Assembly: GCA_964515755.1 (NCBI GenBank)
Contig: CAZEVK010000027.1
Location: forward strand, 1-24,156
Direction: 5' to 3'
Origin: JAGVLN01 sp964515755
GTDB taxonomy: Bacteria > Pseudomonadota > Alphaproteobacteria > Rickettsiales > JABSSG01
DNA length: 24,156 bases
Shown here: positions 8,457-16,589 of the stretch, one piece after another
How the letters are laid out: the number at the start of each line of letters is the position of its first letter
Position numbering within the stretch: the stretch's first letter is position 1
The notes under the pieces: model-generated
Told to the model about the DNA's origin: nothing
The model's input: the letters and a program-made list of their open reading frames with translations, nothing else
Databases searched by the model: none
Translations under genes and position numbers: made by a program

Positions 8457-8915
8457 TTAGTTAGTATTTTTTCGCGCTGAAGCTTTGTTGAAACGACCAA
8501 AATTACGGAAGAAATCTTTAAGCATACCTGAATCATCGCCATTTATAAGGGATTGACCACTATGGAATGTAATCTTCTTTTTGGTTAAATCATCAAAAAA
8601 TGTTACTTCCTGTAGCACATTTCCTTTAAAATTAAGTTGCATCACTTGCTCTCTGACAATCTCGGGCCTTAAAAAACCTACAGACTTCATTTGAGTAGAA
8701 ATATAATACCAAATGTTAGAATTAAATGTAGATTTAGTACTTGGATCGCCTAAAAGTTCTACTGCTGCTTCTTTTGTAGTCATACCAATTTTTAATTTGG
8801 TAACTATCGACTCATCCTCAGGATAGCCATGAGTAATATCCTTACTAACACAACCGCAAAGCACTATAGCAGCTAAAAAAAACATTTTAGAAAAATTTCT
8901 TACTCTAATAGACAT
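8457..8915 (-). CDS. bamE: BamE (SmpA/OmlA)-family outer membrane lipoprotein
   Basis: BamE is a lipoprotein of the BAM complex that inserts beta-barrel proteins into the outer membrane. With the ATG at 8915 (152 residues) the product begins MSIRVRNFSKMFFLAAIVLCGC: a short basic N-region, a hydrophobic core and a lipobox-like LCGC whose last cysteine would be lipidated. That start is preferred over the ATG at 8933 because AAGAG lies at suitable distance. The domain hallmark is KIGMTTKEAAVELLGDPS (about residues 42-59), followed by NIWYYIS, the usual BamE order. The C-terminal tail is basic and longer than in E. coli BamE (113 residues). It is divergent from rpmF; virB4 follows after a 113-base gap, so co-transcription with virB4 is possible but unproven. 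Confidence 0.85.
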   Translation of the reverse strand: MSIRVRNFSKMFFLAAIVLCGCVSKDITHGYPEDESIVTKLKIGMTTKEAAVELLGDPSTKSTFNSNIWYYISTQMKSVGFLRPEIVREQVMQLNFKGNVLQEVTFFDDLTKKKITFHSGQSLINGDDSGMLKDFFRNFGRFNKASARKNTN

Positions 8916-8925
8916 AATGTATCTC

Positions 8926-8953
8926 TTTACCATTTGTTAAAATAGGATATAAT
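8926..8953 (+). promoter_or_regulatory. Putative sigma-70 promoter for the rpmF-plsX-fabH operon
   Basis: TTTACC (8926-8931) and a perfect TATAAT (8948-8953) are separated by 16 bases, about 90 bases ahead of rpmF. A second, weaker pair, TTTACT and TATACA with 17-base spacing, lies nearer the gene at roughly 8982-9010. Either could serve. The -10 box is strong and the -35 box matches only four of six. Confidence 0.4.
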
Positions 8954-9041
8954 AAGTTGTACAATAATTTAAGATTTCTTGTTTACTTGCAATATAAAAT
9001 TATTTATACATCAAAGCAACTGATTTATTAAGGATATAAAA

Positions 9042-9242
9042 ATGGCAGTCCCAAAAAGAAAAACCACTAAGTCTAAACGCAACATGAGAAGATCTCATCA
9101 TGCCTTAACCCCAGTCAATATTGTAACTGATTCTACAACTGGTGAATATAAATTGCCACATCACATCTCTTTAGCAGATGGATATTATAAAGGCAAACAA
9201 GTTGTTACTCAAAAAAGTACCAACTCAGAAGAAGTCAACTAA
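9042..9242 (+). CDS. rpmF: Large ribosomal subunit protein bL32
   Basis: L32 is a small basic protein of the 50S subunit. The start MAVPKRKTTKSKRNMRRSHH is diagnostic, and the 66-residue length fits. It contains no cysteine, so it is the zinc-independent form. AAGGATA sits ahead of the ATG. It leads the plus-strand cluster rpmF-plsX-fabH-ihfA-merR, a long-conserved arrangement that ties translation to lipid synthesis. The gap to plsX is 25 bases. Confidence 0.97.
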   Translation: MAVPKRKTTKSKRNMRRSHHALTPVNIVTDSTTGEYKLPHHISLADGYYKGKQVVTQKSTNSEEVN

Positions 9243-9267
9243 AATAATTTAGCTTAGTTATAGATAG

Positions 9268-10314
9268 ATGGATAATAGCTCTAAAACAAATGAGGTTATT
9301 ATAGCTTTAGATTGCATGGGCGGAGACCAAGCACCAAAATCAGTAATAATGGGCGCAGAGCTTGCGCTATCAACATTATTACCAAAAAATAAAGTTTTCT
9401 TTAAGCTCTATGGAAATCAGAATTATATTAATCCTTTATTACAACAAACCAAACTTTTACGTCAAAACTCAGACCTAACTCACACAACTCAAGTAGTGTC
9501 TGCACATGAAAAGCCATCTGTTGCTATTAGAATATGCCGCGAATCGAGTATGCAACTAGCAATAAATGCTGTAAAAACTGAGCAAGCAATCGCCATGGTT
9601 TCTGCTGGCAATACCGGAGCTTTAATGGCTATGTCTAAAATTGCATTACGAACTATTCCTCAAATCACTAGACCGGCAATCGCAGCCATTATGCCGTCAA
9701 TCAAAGGAAGATCTGTAATGCTTGATCTTGGAGCAAATGTTGAATGTGATGCTACTAATTTATTCGAATTTGCAATTATGGGAGAAGCCTTTGCAAGAAT
9801 TATACTTGGTATCGAAAAACCAACCATTGGTTTACTCAATATAGGCTCAGAAGAAACTAAAGGAAAAGACTCTGTAAAACTAGCAAATACTATGCTTAAA
9901 GAAACAGACTTACCAATTAATTATTTTGGTTACATTGAAGCTAATGATATTGCTGAAGGCACTGTTGATGTAATTGTTACTGATGGGTTTTCAGGAAATG
10001 TAGTACTAAAGGCTATTGAAGGCTCCGCGAGACTATTTAAACATTTTTTAAAAAATGCGTTTTCTGGCTCTTTAATTAATAAACTCAGCTACTTCTTAGC
10101 AAAACCTGCACTAAAAAAATTATCAACAACTGCCGACCATAGACTCTATAATGGCGCGATGTTCGTAGGCTTAAATGGTATAGTCGTAAAAAGTCATGGC
10201 TCTATGGATCATGTAGGTCTAGCCAATGCAATTAAAGTGGCATTTGAACTTGCTAATGCTGATATTAATAAACAAATTGCTGACGAACTCTTGGAAATAA
10301 AGAACGAAGACTAA
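9268..10314 (+). CDS. plsX: Phosphate acyltransferase PlsX
   Basis: PlsX converts acyl-ACP and inorganic phosphate to acyl-phosphate, the acyl donor for PlsY in the first step of phosphatidic acid synthesis; it is a peripheral membrane enzyme. The family start is visible as IALDCMGGDQAPKSVI (residues 12-27). Further conserved stretches are SAGNTGALMA, IMPSIKGRSVMLDLGANV, LLNIGSEETKGKD and DVIVTDGFSGNVVLKAIEG. Length (348) is normal. No strong Shine-Dalgarno precedes the ATG, so translation may be coupled to rpmF. It is followed by fabH after 4 bases. Confidence 0.96.
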   Translation: MDNSSKTNEVIIALDCMGGDQAPKSVIMGAELALSTLLPKNKVFFKLYGNQNYINPLLQQTKLLRQNSDLTHTTQVVSAHEKPSVAIRICRESSMQLAINAVKTEQAIAMVSAGNTGALMAMSKIALRTIPQITRPAIAAIMPSIKGRSVMLDLGANVECDATNLFEFAIMGEAFARIILGIEKPTIGLLNIGSEETKGKDSVKLANTMLKETDLPINYFGYIEANDIAEGTVDVIVTDGFSGNVVLKAIEGSARLFKHFLKNAFSGSLINKLSYFLAKPALKKLSTTADHRLYNGAMFVGLNGIVVKSHGSMDHVGLANAIKVAFELANADINKQIADELLEIKNED

Positions 10315-10318
10315 GAAT

Positions 10319-11284
10319 ATGAATCAAAAATCTTTTATTTTATCTTGTGGATCATATCTTCCAAAAAAAACTTTATCAAATAATGACTTAGCAAAAACTG
10401 TCGAAACTTCTCATGAATGGATAGTTGAACGCACTGGTATAGAAAATAGACATATCGCAAATGAAGAAGAAACAACTACATTTATGGCAACACAAGCTGC
10501 TAAACAAGCTATATCTAGAAATCCAGAAATAGCGGATAAAATTGATACTATAATAGTTGCAACTACTACTCCCGATCAAATTTTTCCAGCAACTGCTCCA
10601 AAAGTACAGGCAGCACTGGGATTAAAAAATTTATGTGCATTCGATATTCAGGCGGTATGTTCAGGATTTCTATATGCAATTTCAGTCGCGGATAGCATGA
10701 TTAAGTCAGGGTTGTCATCAACCATACTAGTAATAGGTGCTGATAAAATGTCAAAAATAGTAGACTGGAATGATCGTAGTACTTGTATCTTATTCGGTGA
10801 CGGCGCTGGTGCAATAATTTTAACAACCAACACTCAGCTAAATAATAGTGGAATTATTGAAACAGAATTATCAGCTGATGGAAAATTAGGAAATATACTT
10901 TATACTGATAGAAAGTCTTGTGCAACTAAGACCTATGAACATATCATTATGAATGGAAGAGAAGTGTTTAAACATGCAGTTGAGAAAATGAGCTCATCTA
11001 TGGAAAAACTCCTTATTTCACAAAACCTTAAAGCTGAAGATTTAGACTGGGTAATACCTCATCAGGCAAATACTAGAATAATAAGTGCAATTGCAAAAAA
11101 ACTTAATGTACCAACAGAAAAAATTGTTATAACATTACAAAATCAGGCAAATACTTCTGCTGCTACCATACCTTTAGCCTTGAATCATCATTATAATCAA
11201 GGTAAATTAAAAAGAGGTGATTTAATAATGCTAACTGCTGCAGGTGGTGGATTTACCTGGGGATCAATGTTATTAAGATGGTAA
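10319..11284 (+). CDS. fabH: Beta-ketoacyl-ACP synthase III
   Basis: FabH condenses acetyl-CoA with malonyl-ACP to start type II fatty acid synthesis in the cytosol. The catalytic triad can be placed: C114 in QAVCSGFLYA, H248 in IPHQANTRI, and N278 in ANTSAATIPLAL. The N-terminal signature SHEWIVERTGIENRHIA and the C-terminal AAGGGFTWGSMLLRW are typical. Length (321) equals the family norm. It starts 4 bases after plsX and is followed by ihfA after 3 bases, so these genes are almost certainly one transcript. Confidence 0.97.
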   Translation: MNQKSFILSCGSYLPKKTLSNNDLAKTVETSHEWIVERTGIENRHIANEEETTTFMATQAAKQAISRNPEIADKIDTIIVATTTPDQIFPATAPKVQAALGLKNLCAFDIQAVCSGFLYAISVADSMIKSGLSSTILVIGADKMSKIVDWNDRSTCILFGDGAGAIILTTNTQLNNSGIIETELSADGKLGNILYTDRKSCATKTYEHIIMNGREVFKHAVEKMSSSMEKLLISQNLKAEDLDWVIPHQANTRIISAIAKKLNVPTEKIVITLQNQANTSAATIPLALNHHYNQGKLKRGDLIMLTAAGGGFTWGSMLLRW

Positions 11285-11287
11285 AAA

Positions 11288-11578
11288 ATGAATGTAAAAA
11301 CAATAATCAAAAATGATATCGCTCATGAAATACATAAGCAAATAGGACTTTCTACAAATGAAGCAGATAAAATAGTAAGCCAATTTTTTAGTAGCTTGAT
11401 TGAAAGTCTCAATAATACTAGCAATGTAAAACTAACTAACTTTGGCACTCTAACAGTTTTAAATAAAAACGAACGTATAGGCAGAAATCCTAAAACTAAG
11501 GAAAAAGCTATAATCAGCGCTAGAAAGGTTGTTAGCTTTCGTGCTTCTGATACTTTAAAAAAACTTATTAATAAATAA
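11288..11578 (+). CDS. ihfA: Integration host factor alpha / HU-family DNA-bending protein
   Basis: IHF is a dimeric nucleoid protein that bends DNA sharply at specific sites and assists replication, transcription and recombination. The 96-residue product has the HU/IHF fold order: helical N-terminus (IIKNDIAHEIHKQIGLS), then KLTNFGTLTVLNKNERIGRNPKTKE, where RNPKT carries the intercalating proline at the tip of the DNA-binding arm, then ARKVVSFRASDTLKKLI. ARKVVSFRAS resembles the IHF-alpha ARRVVTFRPS stretch. Placement directly after fabH and before a MerR gene is the usual alphaproteobacterial arrangement for ihfA, which decides between IHF and HU. The partner subunit is not in the window. 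Confidence 0.88.
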   Translation: MNVKTIIKNDIAHEIHKQIGLSTNEADKIVSQFFSSLIESLNNTSNVKLTNFGTLTVLNKNERIGRNPKTKEKAIISARKVVSFRASDTLKKLINK

Positions 11579-11580
11579 AT

Positions 11581-11949
11581 ATGTCTAATAAAGCTCCAAT
11601 AGCTTATAAAACCATAGGTGAAGTTAGTGAAGTTCTTGATTTACCTACTCACGTAATACGTTTTTGGGAAAAAAAATTTAAACAAATTTCACCATATAAA
11701 AATAACGGCAGACGTTATTACACTCCACAAGATATTGATACTATAAAAAATATAAAGTTTTTGCTTTATACTAAAGGTTTTACTATAACGGGTGTTATCG
11801 CACATTTGTCAGATAAATCTGAACATAAAAAGATATTATCATCTAACTCAACTCAAATTTTATCAACAGATACAATAGCTATTATCAACAATATTATTCA
11901 AACTTTAAAGCATATAAAATCGCAGTTACAAGAAGCTATTGGTGAGTAG
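11581..11949 (+). CDS. MerR-family transcriptional regulator
   Basis: This is a 122-residue MerR-type DNA-binding protein. The N-terminal winged helix is clear: YKTIGEVSEVLDLPTHVIRFWEKKF (residues 9-33) followed by the wing NNGRRYYTPQDIDTIKNIK. The remainder is a short helical dimerisation tail without cysteines or an evident ligand domain, so no metal or drug sensing can be read from it. It is shorter than classical MerR proteins (about 140) but matches the small regulator that follows ihfA in many alphaproteobacteria. It starts 2 bases after the ihfA stop. Its targets are unknown. Confidence 0.88.
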   Translation: MSNKAPIAYKTIGEVSEVLDLPTHVIRFWEKKFKQISPYKNNGRRYYTPQDIDTIKNIKFLLYTKGFTITGVIAHLSDKSEHKKILSSNSTQILSTDTIAIINNIIQTLKHIKSQLQEAIGE

Positions 11950-12376
11950 TATAGCTTAGTTTAAAAATGATTCTAACATAGGAAGAGCTATAGTAATCTG
12001 ATATTTAATGTAGTATATTACTAAAGCGAAAATGAAGCGATTAGCAATTATATTATGCACTTAACTAATAAGTACATTGTTCAATCTTTTATCCTTACTA
12101 ACTAAAACAAAATACCTATAATGTGCGTGTAAGCCTTACAAGCGATTCAAAATATAGTAGTGAAAAATTTAAATATCAATTTTTTAGAAAATTTCAGAAA
12201 ATTACTTTTCTCTATACTTAACTCTATAAACAAAAAACAATTTTACTATCGCATCTAAAACTTAAAACTTTAGCTATTTACTCAAAGTCCACAAACATTA
12301 ATTTATAATATCTTTTCCAAAAAAGAAAGATTTTTTCATAAGAAATAAGTTATCAAGCACAAAGTCTGGTGCAAGG
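11950..12376 (+). other. 427-base gene-free stretch between convergent merR and polA
   Basis: I find no credible coding frame, tRNA or known RNA here. Three small structures are visible. TGTAAGCCTTACA, at about 12127-12139, is a tight palindrome. ATCTTT (12310-12315) can pair with AAAGAT (12326-12331) and is followed by TTTTT, a weak terminator-like structure on the plus strand. A/T runs account for much of the rest. It may be decayed sequence, but no homology can be read from it. Confidence 0.5.
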
Positions 12377-15136
12377 CTAGGTTCTAGTCCAACTGTCTCC
12401 ATAATGAGAATCAACTATTAAAGGAATATCTAGCTTAGCTACTCCTTCCATTAATTGTTTAATTAATGCACTAACTTTTTCAAGGTCAGATTCTTTGACT
12501 TCAAAAATTAGTTCATCATGAACTTGCAACAACATCTTAGCATCAAGACCAGATAATTTTAATTCTCGTGCAGCTTTAATCATTGCTTTCTTAATAATAT
12601 CAGCTACGGTGCCTTGTAACGGAGCATTAATCGCTGCACGCTCAGCAAATGATCTAAGTGTAGCATTAGAACTATTGATATGAGGAGTATAACATCTTCT
12701 GCCAAATATAGTTTCTACATATCCATGAGTTCGAGCAAAAGCTTTAACTTGTTCCATATATTCAAGAATTCCTGGGTATTCATCAAAATACCTTTTTATG
12801 TACTCACCTGCTTCACTCCTACTAATACCAAGATTTTTTGCCAAACCAAATGCACTAATGCCGTATATAATTCCAAAATTTATAGCTTTTGCCTGACGAC
12901 GTAAATCAGCATTAACTTTATTTAAGTCAACGTGAAAAATTTCGCTAGCTGTAGTTGCATGAATATCTTTTCCCTCAACAAATGCTTTTTTTAACCCTTC
13001 AATATGTGCAATGTGAGCCAAAACACGTAATTCAATTTGCGAATAATCAACAGATAGAAGTTTACTTCCAGATTTGGCAACAAACGCGGCACGAATTTTA
13101 TTGCCCCACTCTGAGCGAATAGGAATATTTTGAAGATTAGGATCATTTGAACTAAATCTACCGGTAGAAGTAGCAGCTATAGCAAAATTAGTATGAATTC
13201 TTCCTGTTTTTGAATAGATTTGTTTTGCCAAGGTTTCAGTATAAGTATTTCTTAACTTATAAAATCTCCTCCATTCAATCAGCACATCTGCAATTGGATG
13301 GCCTTGATGCTGTAATAATTCTAATACTTCAACACCTGTGCTTAATGCGCCGCTTTTAGACTTTTTGCCAGCATCAATACCCATTTTGTTAAATAGCACA
13401 TCAGAAAGCTGCTTGGTAGAGGCAATATTAAACTTACAACCTGCAATCTTAAAAATCTCTTTTTCTAATACTTGAAGCTTGCTATCAAATTCCCCTGATA
13501 GAGAGTTAAGAATAGTTGAGTTAACTTTGATGCCACTAGCTTCCATTTCATAAACAATTTCTGATAACGGACGATCAATTTTTTCATATATAGAAACCAA
13601 ATGTTCCGAAACTAATTGATCTTTAATGGTATAATATAATTGATCTAGCCATAAAGTTTTTTTAACTACATAATTAGCAATCGAATATAAATCCAAATCA
13701 TTAAATGCCATTCTAGATTTAGTGATACCTCCTAAATCTAATAAAATATCATGCTGATTAAGAAAATGAAAAATTAAATGTTTGAATTCAGTATTTATCA
13801 TACCGCATCCTAATGCGTATGACATGATCATCACATCTTCAGTTGTTGTTAATATTGGCTCTTTAATTTCAGCAATTAAATGTAAAAATTTCTTCTGATC
13901 ATGCATTATTTTCAGTACTGATGAATCAGCAAATATCTCGTCAAATTCCAAAATGAATTCAGAGAAAGAAACATACTGCATTTGACTATTAGAGGCAAAT
14001 AACGAATTACGATTAGAAGCTTCTTTGTTAAAAAATGGAATATAAAAATTATTATCTTTATTGACGACAATACCAATACCAGCAATATCATAACTGGTTC
14101 TGATATATTCGTTACTAGTGAAATTATTCTGAATATAAAAAACTGCTTTACCAGATTGCTTTACTAATGACTTAATATTTTTCAATTCAGATTTATCATT
14201 AACTATAATAATATTAGCAGCAGGTAATTTGCGTCTATTAACAGACGCTTGCTCTTCTATCACATTAAAATCTTTTTTAACTCTAGCAACCAAACTGCGA
14301 AAATTTTGCTCTTCTAAAAATGCTAGTAATTTTCTTGGATCTATACCTTGAGCTTTTAAGTCATCTAAAGTTACGCTTAATTGTACATCTTTATGCAATG
14401 TAATAAGCTGTTTAGATAATTTTACAATCTCACGACTTTCTTCAATTGTTTGACGACGTTTTTCTTGTTTAATATTAGCTGTATTTGTAAGGATGTTATC
14501 TAAAGTGCCATATTCTTCTAACAGTAAAGCTGCAGTTTTTGGGCCAATACCAGGGATGCCAGGTATATTATCCGCAGTATCTCCAATCATAGATAAAAGA
14601 TCTAGCATTTTTTCAGGTAACACTCCGAATTTTTCTTGAACTTCTTTTGCACTAATAATTTTTGCTTTAACTGCATCATACATTTTAATATGACCGTTAA
14701 TCAGCTGCATTAAATCTTTATCACTAGAAATGATCAAAACTTCTTCTTTATTTGCAAGAGCACGTTCTGCTAAAGTGGCAATAATATCATCAGCTTCATA
14801 TCCTTCTTGTTCAAGAATATGGATATTAAGTGCTTGAGCCGCAAAACGCATTAATGGAAATTGAGGAATAAGATCTTCGGGAGCCGGCGGCCTATTAGCT
14901 TTATATTGAGGATAAAGCTTGTGTCGAAAAGTCTTTCCACCAGCATCAAAAACCATAACAATATGAGTAGCTTTAATATCAGATAACAAACGAAGCATCA
15001 TTGAAACAAAACCGTAAACAGCTCCTACGGGAGTACCATCTTGCCTAGATAATGCCGGCATTGAATGGTACGCTCTAAACACCAAACCATAACCGTCAAT
15101 GACAATTAGTCTTTTTTCTATCTCTTTATCTGTCAT
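12377..15136 (-). CDS. polA: DNA polymerase I, proofreading site lost
   Basis: Pol I fills gaps and removes RNA primers in replication and repair. The 919 residues hold three domains. The 5'-3' nuclease (about 1-290) keeps its acidic and helical motifs: VIDGYG, VFDAGGKTFR, GYEADDIIATLA, SSDKDLMQL and GDTADNIPGIPGIGPKTA. The polymerase domain (about 520-919) is intact: motif A SVDYSQIELR (D697), motif B RRQAKAINFGIIYG (K750, Y758) and motif C QVHDE (H873, D874, E875). The middle 3'-5' exonuclease domain is present but eroded. The FDTET position reads FYIQNN near 333-338, and Y484 is followed four residues on by N488 where the metal-binding Asp should be; only D434 remains. It should therefore lack proofreading, like Taq Pol I. 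It lies 5 bases after glmU. Confidence 0.96.
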   Translation of the reverse strand: MTDKEIEKRLIVIDGYGLVFRAYHSMPALSRQDGTPVGAVYGFVSMMLRLLSDIKATHIVMVFDAGGKTFRHKLYPQYKANRPPAPEDLIPQFPLMRFAAQALNIHILEQEGYEADDIIATLAERALANKEEVLIISSDKDLMQLINGHIKMYDAVKAKIISAKEVQEKFGVLPEKMLDLLSMIGDTADNIPGIPGIGPKTAALLLEEYGTLDNILTNTANIKQEKRRQTIEESREIVKLSKQLITLHKDVQLSVTLDDLKAQGIDPRKLLAFLEEQNFRSLVARVKKDFNVIEEQASVNRRKLPAANIIIVNDKSELKNIKSLVKQSGKAVFYIQNNFTSNEYIRTSYDIAGIGIVVNKDNNFYIPFFNKEASNRNSLFASNSQMQYVSFSEFILEFDEIFADSSVLKIMHDQKKFLHLIAEIKEPILTTTEDVMIMSYALGCGMINTEFKHLIFHFLNQHDILLDLGGITKSRMAFNDLDLYSIANYVVKKTLWLDQLYYTIKDQLVSEHLVSIYEKIDRPLSEIVYEMEASGIKVNSTILNSLSGEFDSKLQVLEKEIFKIAGCKFNIASTKQLSDVLFNKMGIDAGKKSKSGALSTGVEVLELLQHQGHPIADVLIEWRRFYKLRNTYTETLAKQIYSKTGRIHTNFAIAATSTGRFSSNDPNLQNIPIRSEWGNKIRAAFVAKSGSKLLSVDYSQIELRVLAHIAHIEGLKKAFVEGKDIHATTASEIFHVDLNKVNADLRRQAKAINFGIIYGISAFGLAKNLGISRSEAGEYIKRYFDEYPGILEYMEQVKAFARTHGYVETIFGRRCYTPHINSSNATLRSFAERAAINAPLQGTVADIIKKAMIKAARELKLSGLDAKMLLQVHDELIFEVKESDLEKVSALIKQLMEGVAKLDIPLIVDSHYGDSWTRT

Positions 15137-15141
15137 CTACT

Positions 15142-16506
15142 TTACATTTTGAGATCAAGATTATGCTTATGATTTTTACTTGTACGTATTTCTTTAGCCT
15201 TACCAAAAATATTCATTTGTTCTGTTCTAGCAACTGCTAATGAATCTGTTTCTACATCTTTCGTAATCACACTACCAGCTGCAATTAATGTACCAGACCC
15301 TATAGTCACTGGAGCAATTAATACAGTATTTGAACCAACAAAAGCATCATTTCCAATTTCAGTTTGATGTTTATTGAAACCATCATAATTACAGGTAATT
15401 GTACCAGCACCGATATTTGTATCTTTACCAATATTTGCATCACCAATATAAGAAAGGTGAGCAATTTTTGTTTTAGTAGCAATTTTACTATTTTTAATTT
15501 CCACAAAGTTGCCAATTGCGGCACCATCGTCAATTTCTGTACCAGGACGAATTCTTGCAAATGGGCCAATCTTAGCATTATGACCAATTGTAGCACCTTC
15601 AAGATGAGAAAACGATTTAATTTCTGCACCAGATTTAACTACAACACCATTTCCGAAAATAACATGTGGGTGCACAATTACATCTTGCTCTATTATTGTA
15701 TCTACTGAAAAATATACAGTTTCAGGATCTACTAATGTAACTCCTATTGCTAATATGTGCTGTCGCAATCGATGCTGTATAATTTTTTCTGCTACAGCTA
15801 AATCTTGACGACTATTCACGCCTAAAACCTCAGATTCATCGATAGTAATGTAGTGAGATTGCCAACCACTGCATCTAGCTATTGCGATTAGATCAGTTAG
15901 ATAGTATTCTTTTTTAGAATTTTTATTGTCAATTTTTTCTATTAATTCATCTATGACTCTGCCTCGGATTAACATAATGCCAGAGTTACAAAGATTAATT
16001 TCTTTTTGCTTGTCATTACAATCTATATATTCAACTATTTGCTCTAACTGACCATCGTCAGATGTAATCACTCTACCATATTGCGCAGGATCTGTAGCTA
16101 AAAAACTTATTAAAACCAATGCAGATTTTGGGTTTGAAGACAAAGCTAAATACATTTTTTTCATGGTATGGCTAGTTATAAGAGGATGGTCTCCGTAAAG
16201 AACTAAAATATCGTTTTTACTATTTTCACGCAGCTGTTTCAGACCAATTTTAACCGCATCACCAGTACCTTGCCTTTTATGCTGAGTAACACATCTAGCG
16301 CTACCAAACTCTAATCTAACAACTTCTTCAAGACTAGGCATATCTGGTCCAACCACTACTACAACTTCACTTGGATTAAGGCACTTAACATTATGAAGAA
16401 TATGACTAATCATAGGCTTATTAGCAACCTTATGCATTACCTTTGGCAAAGCAGAACACATTCTTTTTCCTTCGCCAGCTGCAAGTATAATTACTGATAA
16501 ATTCAT
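15142..16506 (-). CDS. glmU: Bifunctional GlcNAc-1-P uridyltransferase / GlcN-1-P acetyltransferase
   Basis: GlmU acetylates glucosamine-1-phosphate and then couples it to UTP, giving UDP-GlcNAc for peptidoglycan and lipopolysaccharide. The N-terminal Rossmann-type domain shows VIILAAGEGKRMCSALPKVMHK (residues 5-26, here split as LAAGEGKRM and LPKVMHK), the catalytic loop LYGDHPLI near 104-111, and NSGIMLI. The C-terminal left-handed beta-helix (about 250-430) shows many hexapeptide repeats, with AHLSYIGD carrying the presumed catalytic histidine and GAGTITCNYDG binding acetyl-CoA. Length (454) is full. GAGGTAA precedes the ATG. It heads glmU-polA and is divergent from rmuC. Confidence 0.96.
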   Translation of the reverse strand: MNLSVIILAAGEGKRMCSALPKVMHKVANKPMISHILHNVKCLNPSEVVVVVGPDMPSLEEVVRLEFGSARCVTQHKRQGTGDAVKIGLKQLRENSKNDILVLYGDHPLITSHTMKKMYLALSSNPKSALVLISFLATDPAQYGRVITSDDGQLEQIVEYIDCNDKQKEINLCNSGIMLIRGRVIDELIEKIDNKNSKKEYYLTDLIAIARCSGWQSHYITIDESEVLGVNSRQDLAVAEKIIQHRLRQHILAIGVTLVDPETVYFSVDTIIEQDVIVHPHVIFGNGVVVKSGAEIKSFSHLEGATIGHNAKIGPFARIRPGTEIDDGAAIGNFVEIKNSKIATKTKIAHLSYIGDANIGKDTNIGAGTITCNYDGFNKHQTEIGNDAFVGSNTVLIAPVTIGSGTLIAAGSVITKDVETDSLAVARTEQMNIFGKAKEIRTSKNHKHNLDLKM

Positions 16507-16522
16507 TATATTACCTCAAATT

Positions 16523-16550
16523 TTGCTATAATATTTATAGCATTTATAGT
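16523..16550 (+). promoter_or_regulatory. Putative promoter and inverted repeat in the glmU/rmuC divergent gap
   Basis: In the 83-base gap between divergent glmU and rmuC, TTGCTA (16523-16528) and TATAGT (16545-16550) lie 16 bases apart on the plus strand. A perfect 6-base inverted repeat, GCTATA-ATATT-TATAGC (16525-16541), overlaps the -35 side and could be a regulator site or simply AT-rich chance. Only the plus-strand elements are tolerable matches; no convincing glmU promoter was picked out. Confidence 0.3.
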
Positions 16551-16589
16551 AGTATTTACTAGCAATATTTTATATCACATAATCTAGTT

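Noticed and set aside
11950..12376. Possible tRNA or small RNA gene after merR
   Set aside because: No T-loop (GTTCRAnYC) with matching acceptor and anticodon stems could be assembled.
15318..15629. Overlapping long frames on both strands inside glmU (also 15364-15708)
   Set aside because: They arise from the repetitive hexapeptide codons of the GlmU beta-helix; residues are low complexity and unrelated to any family.
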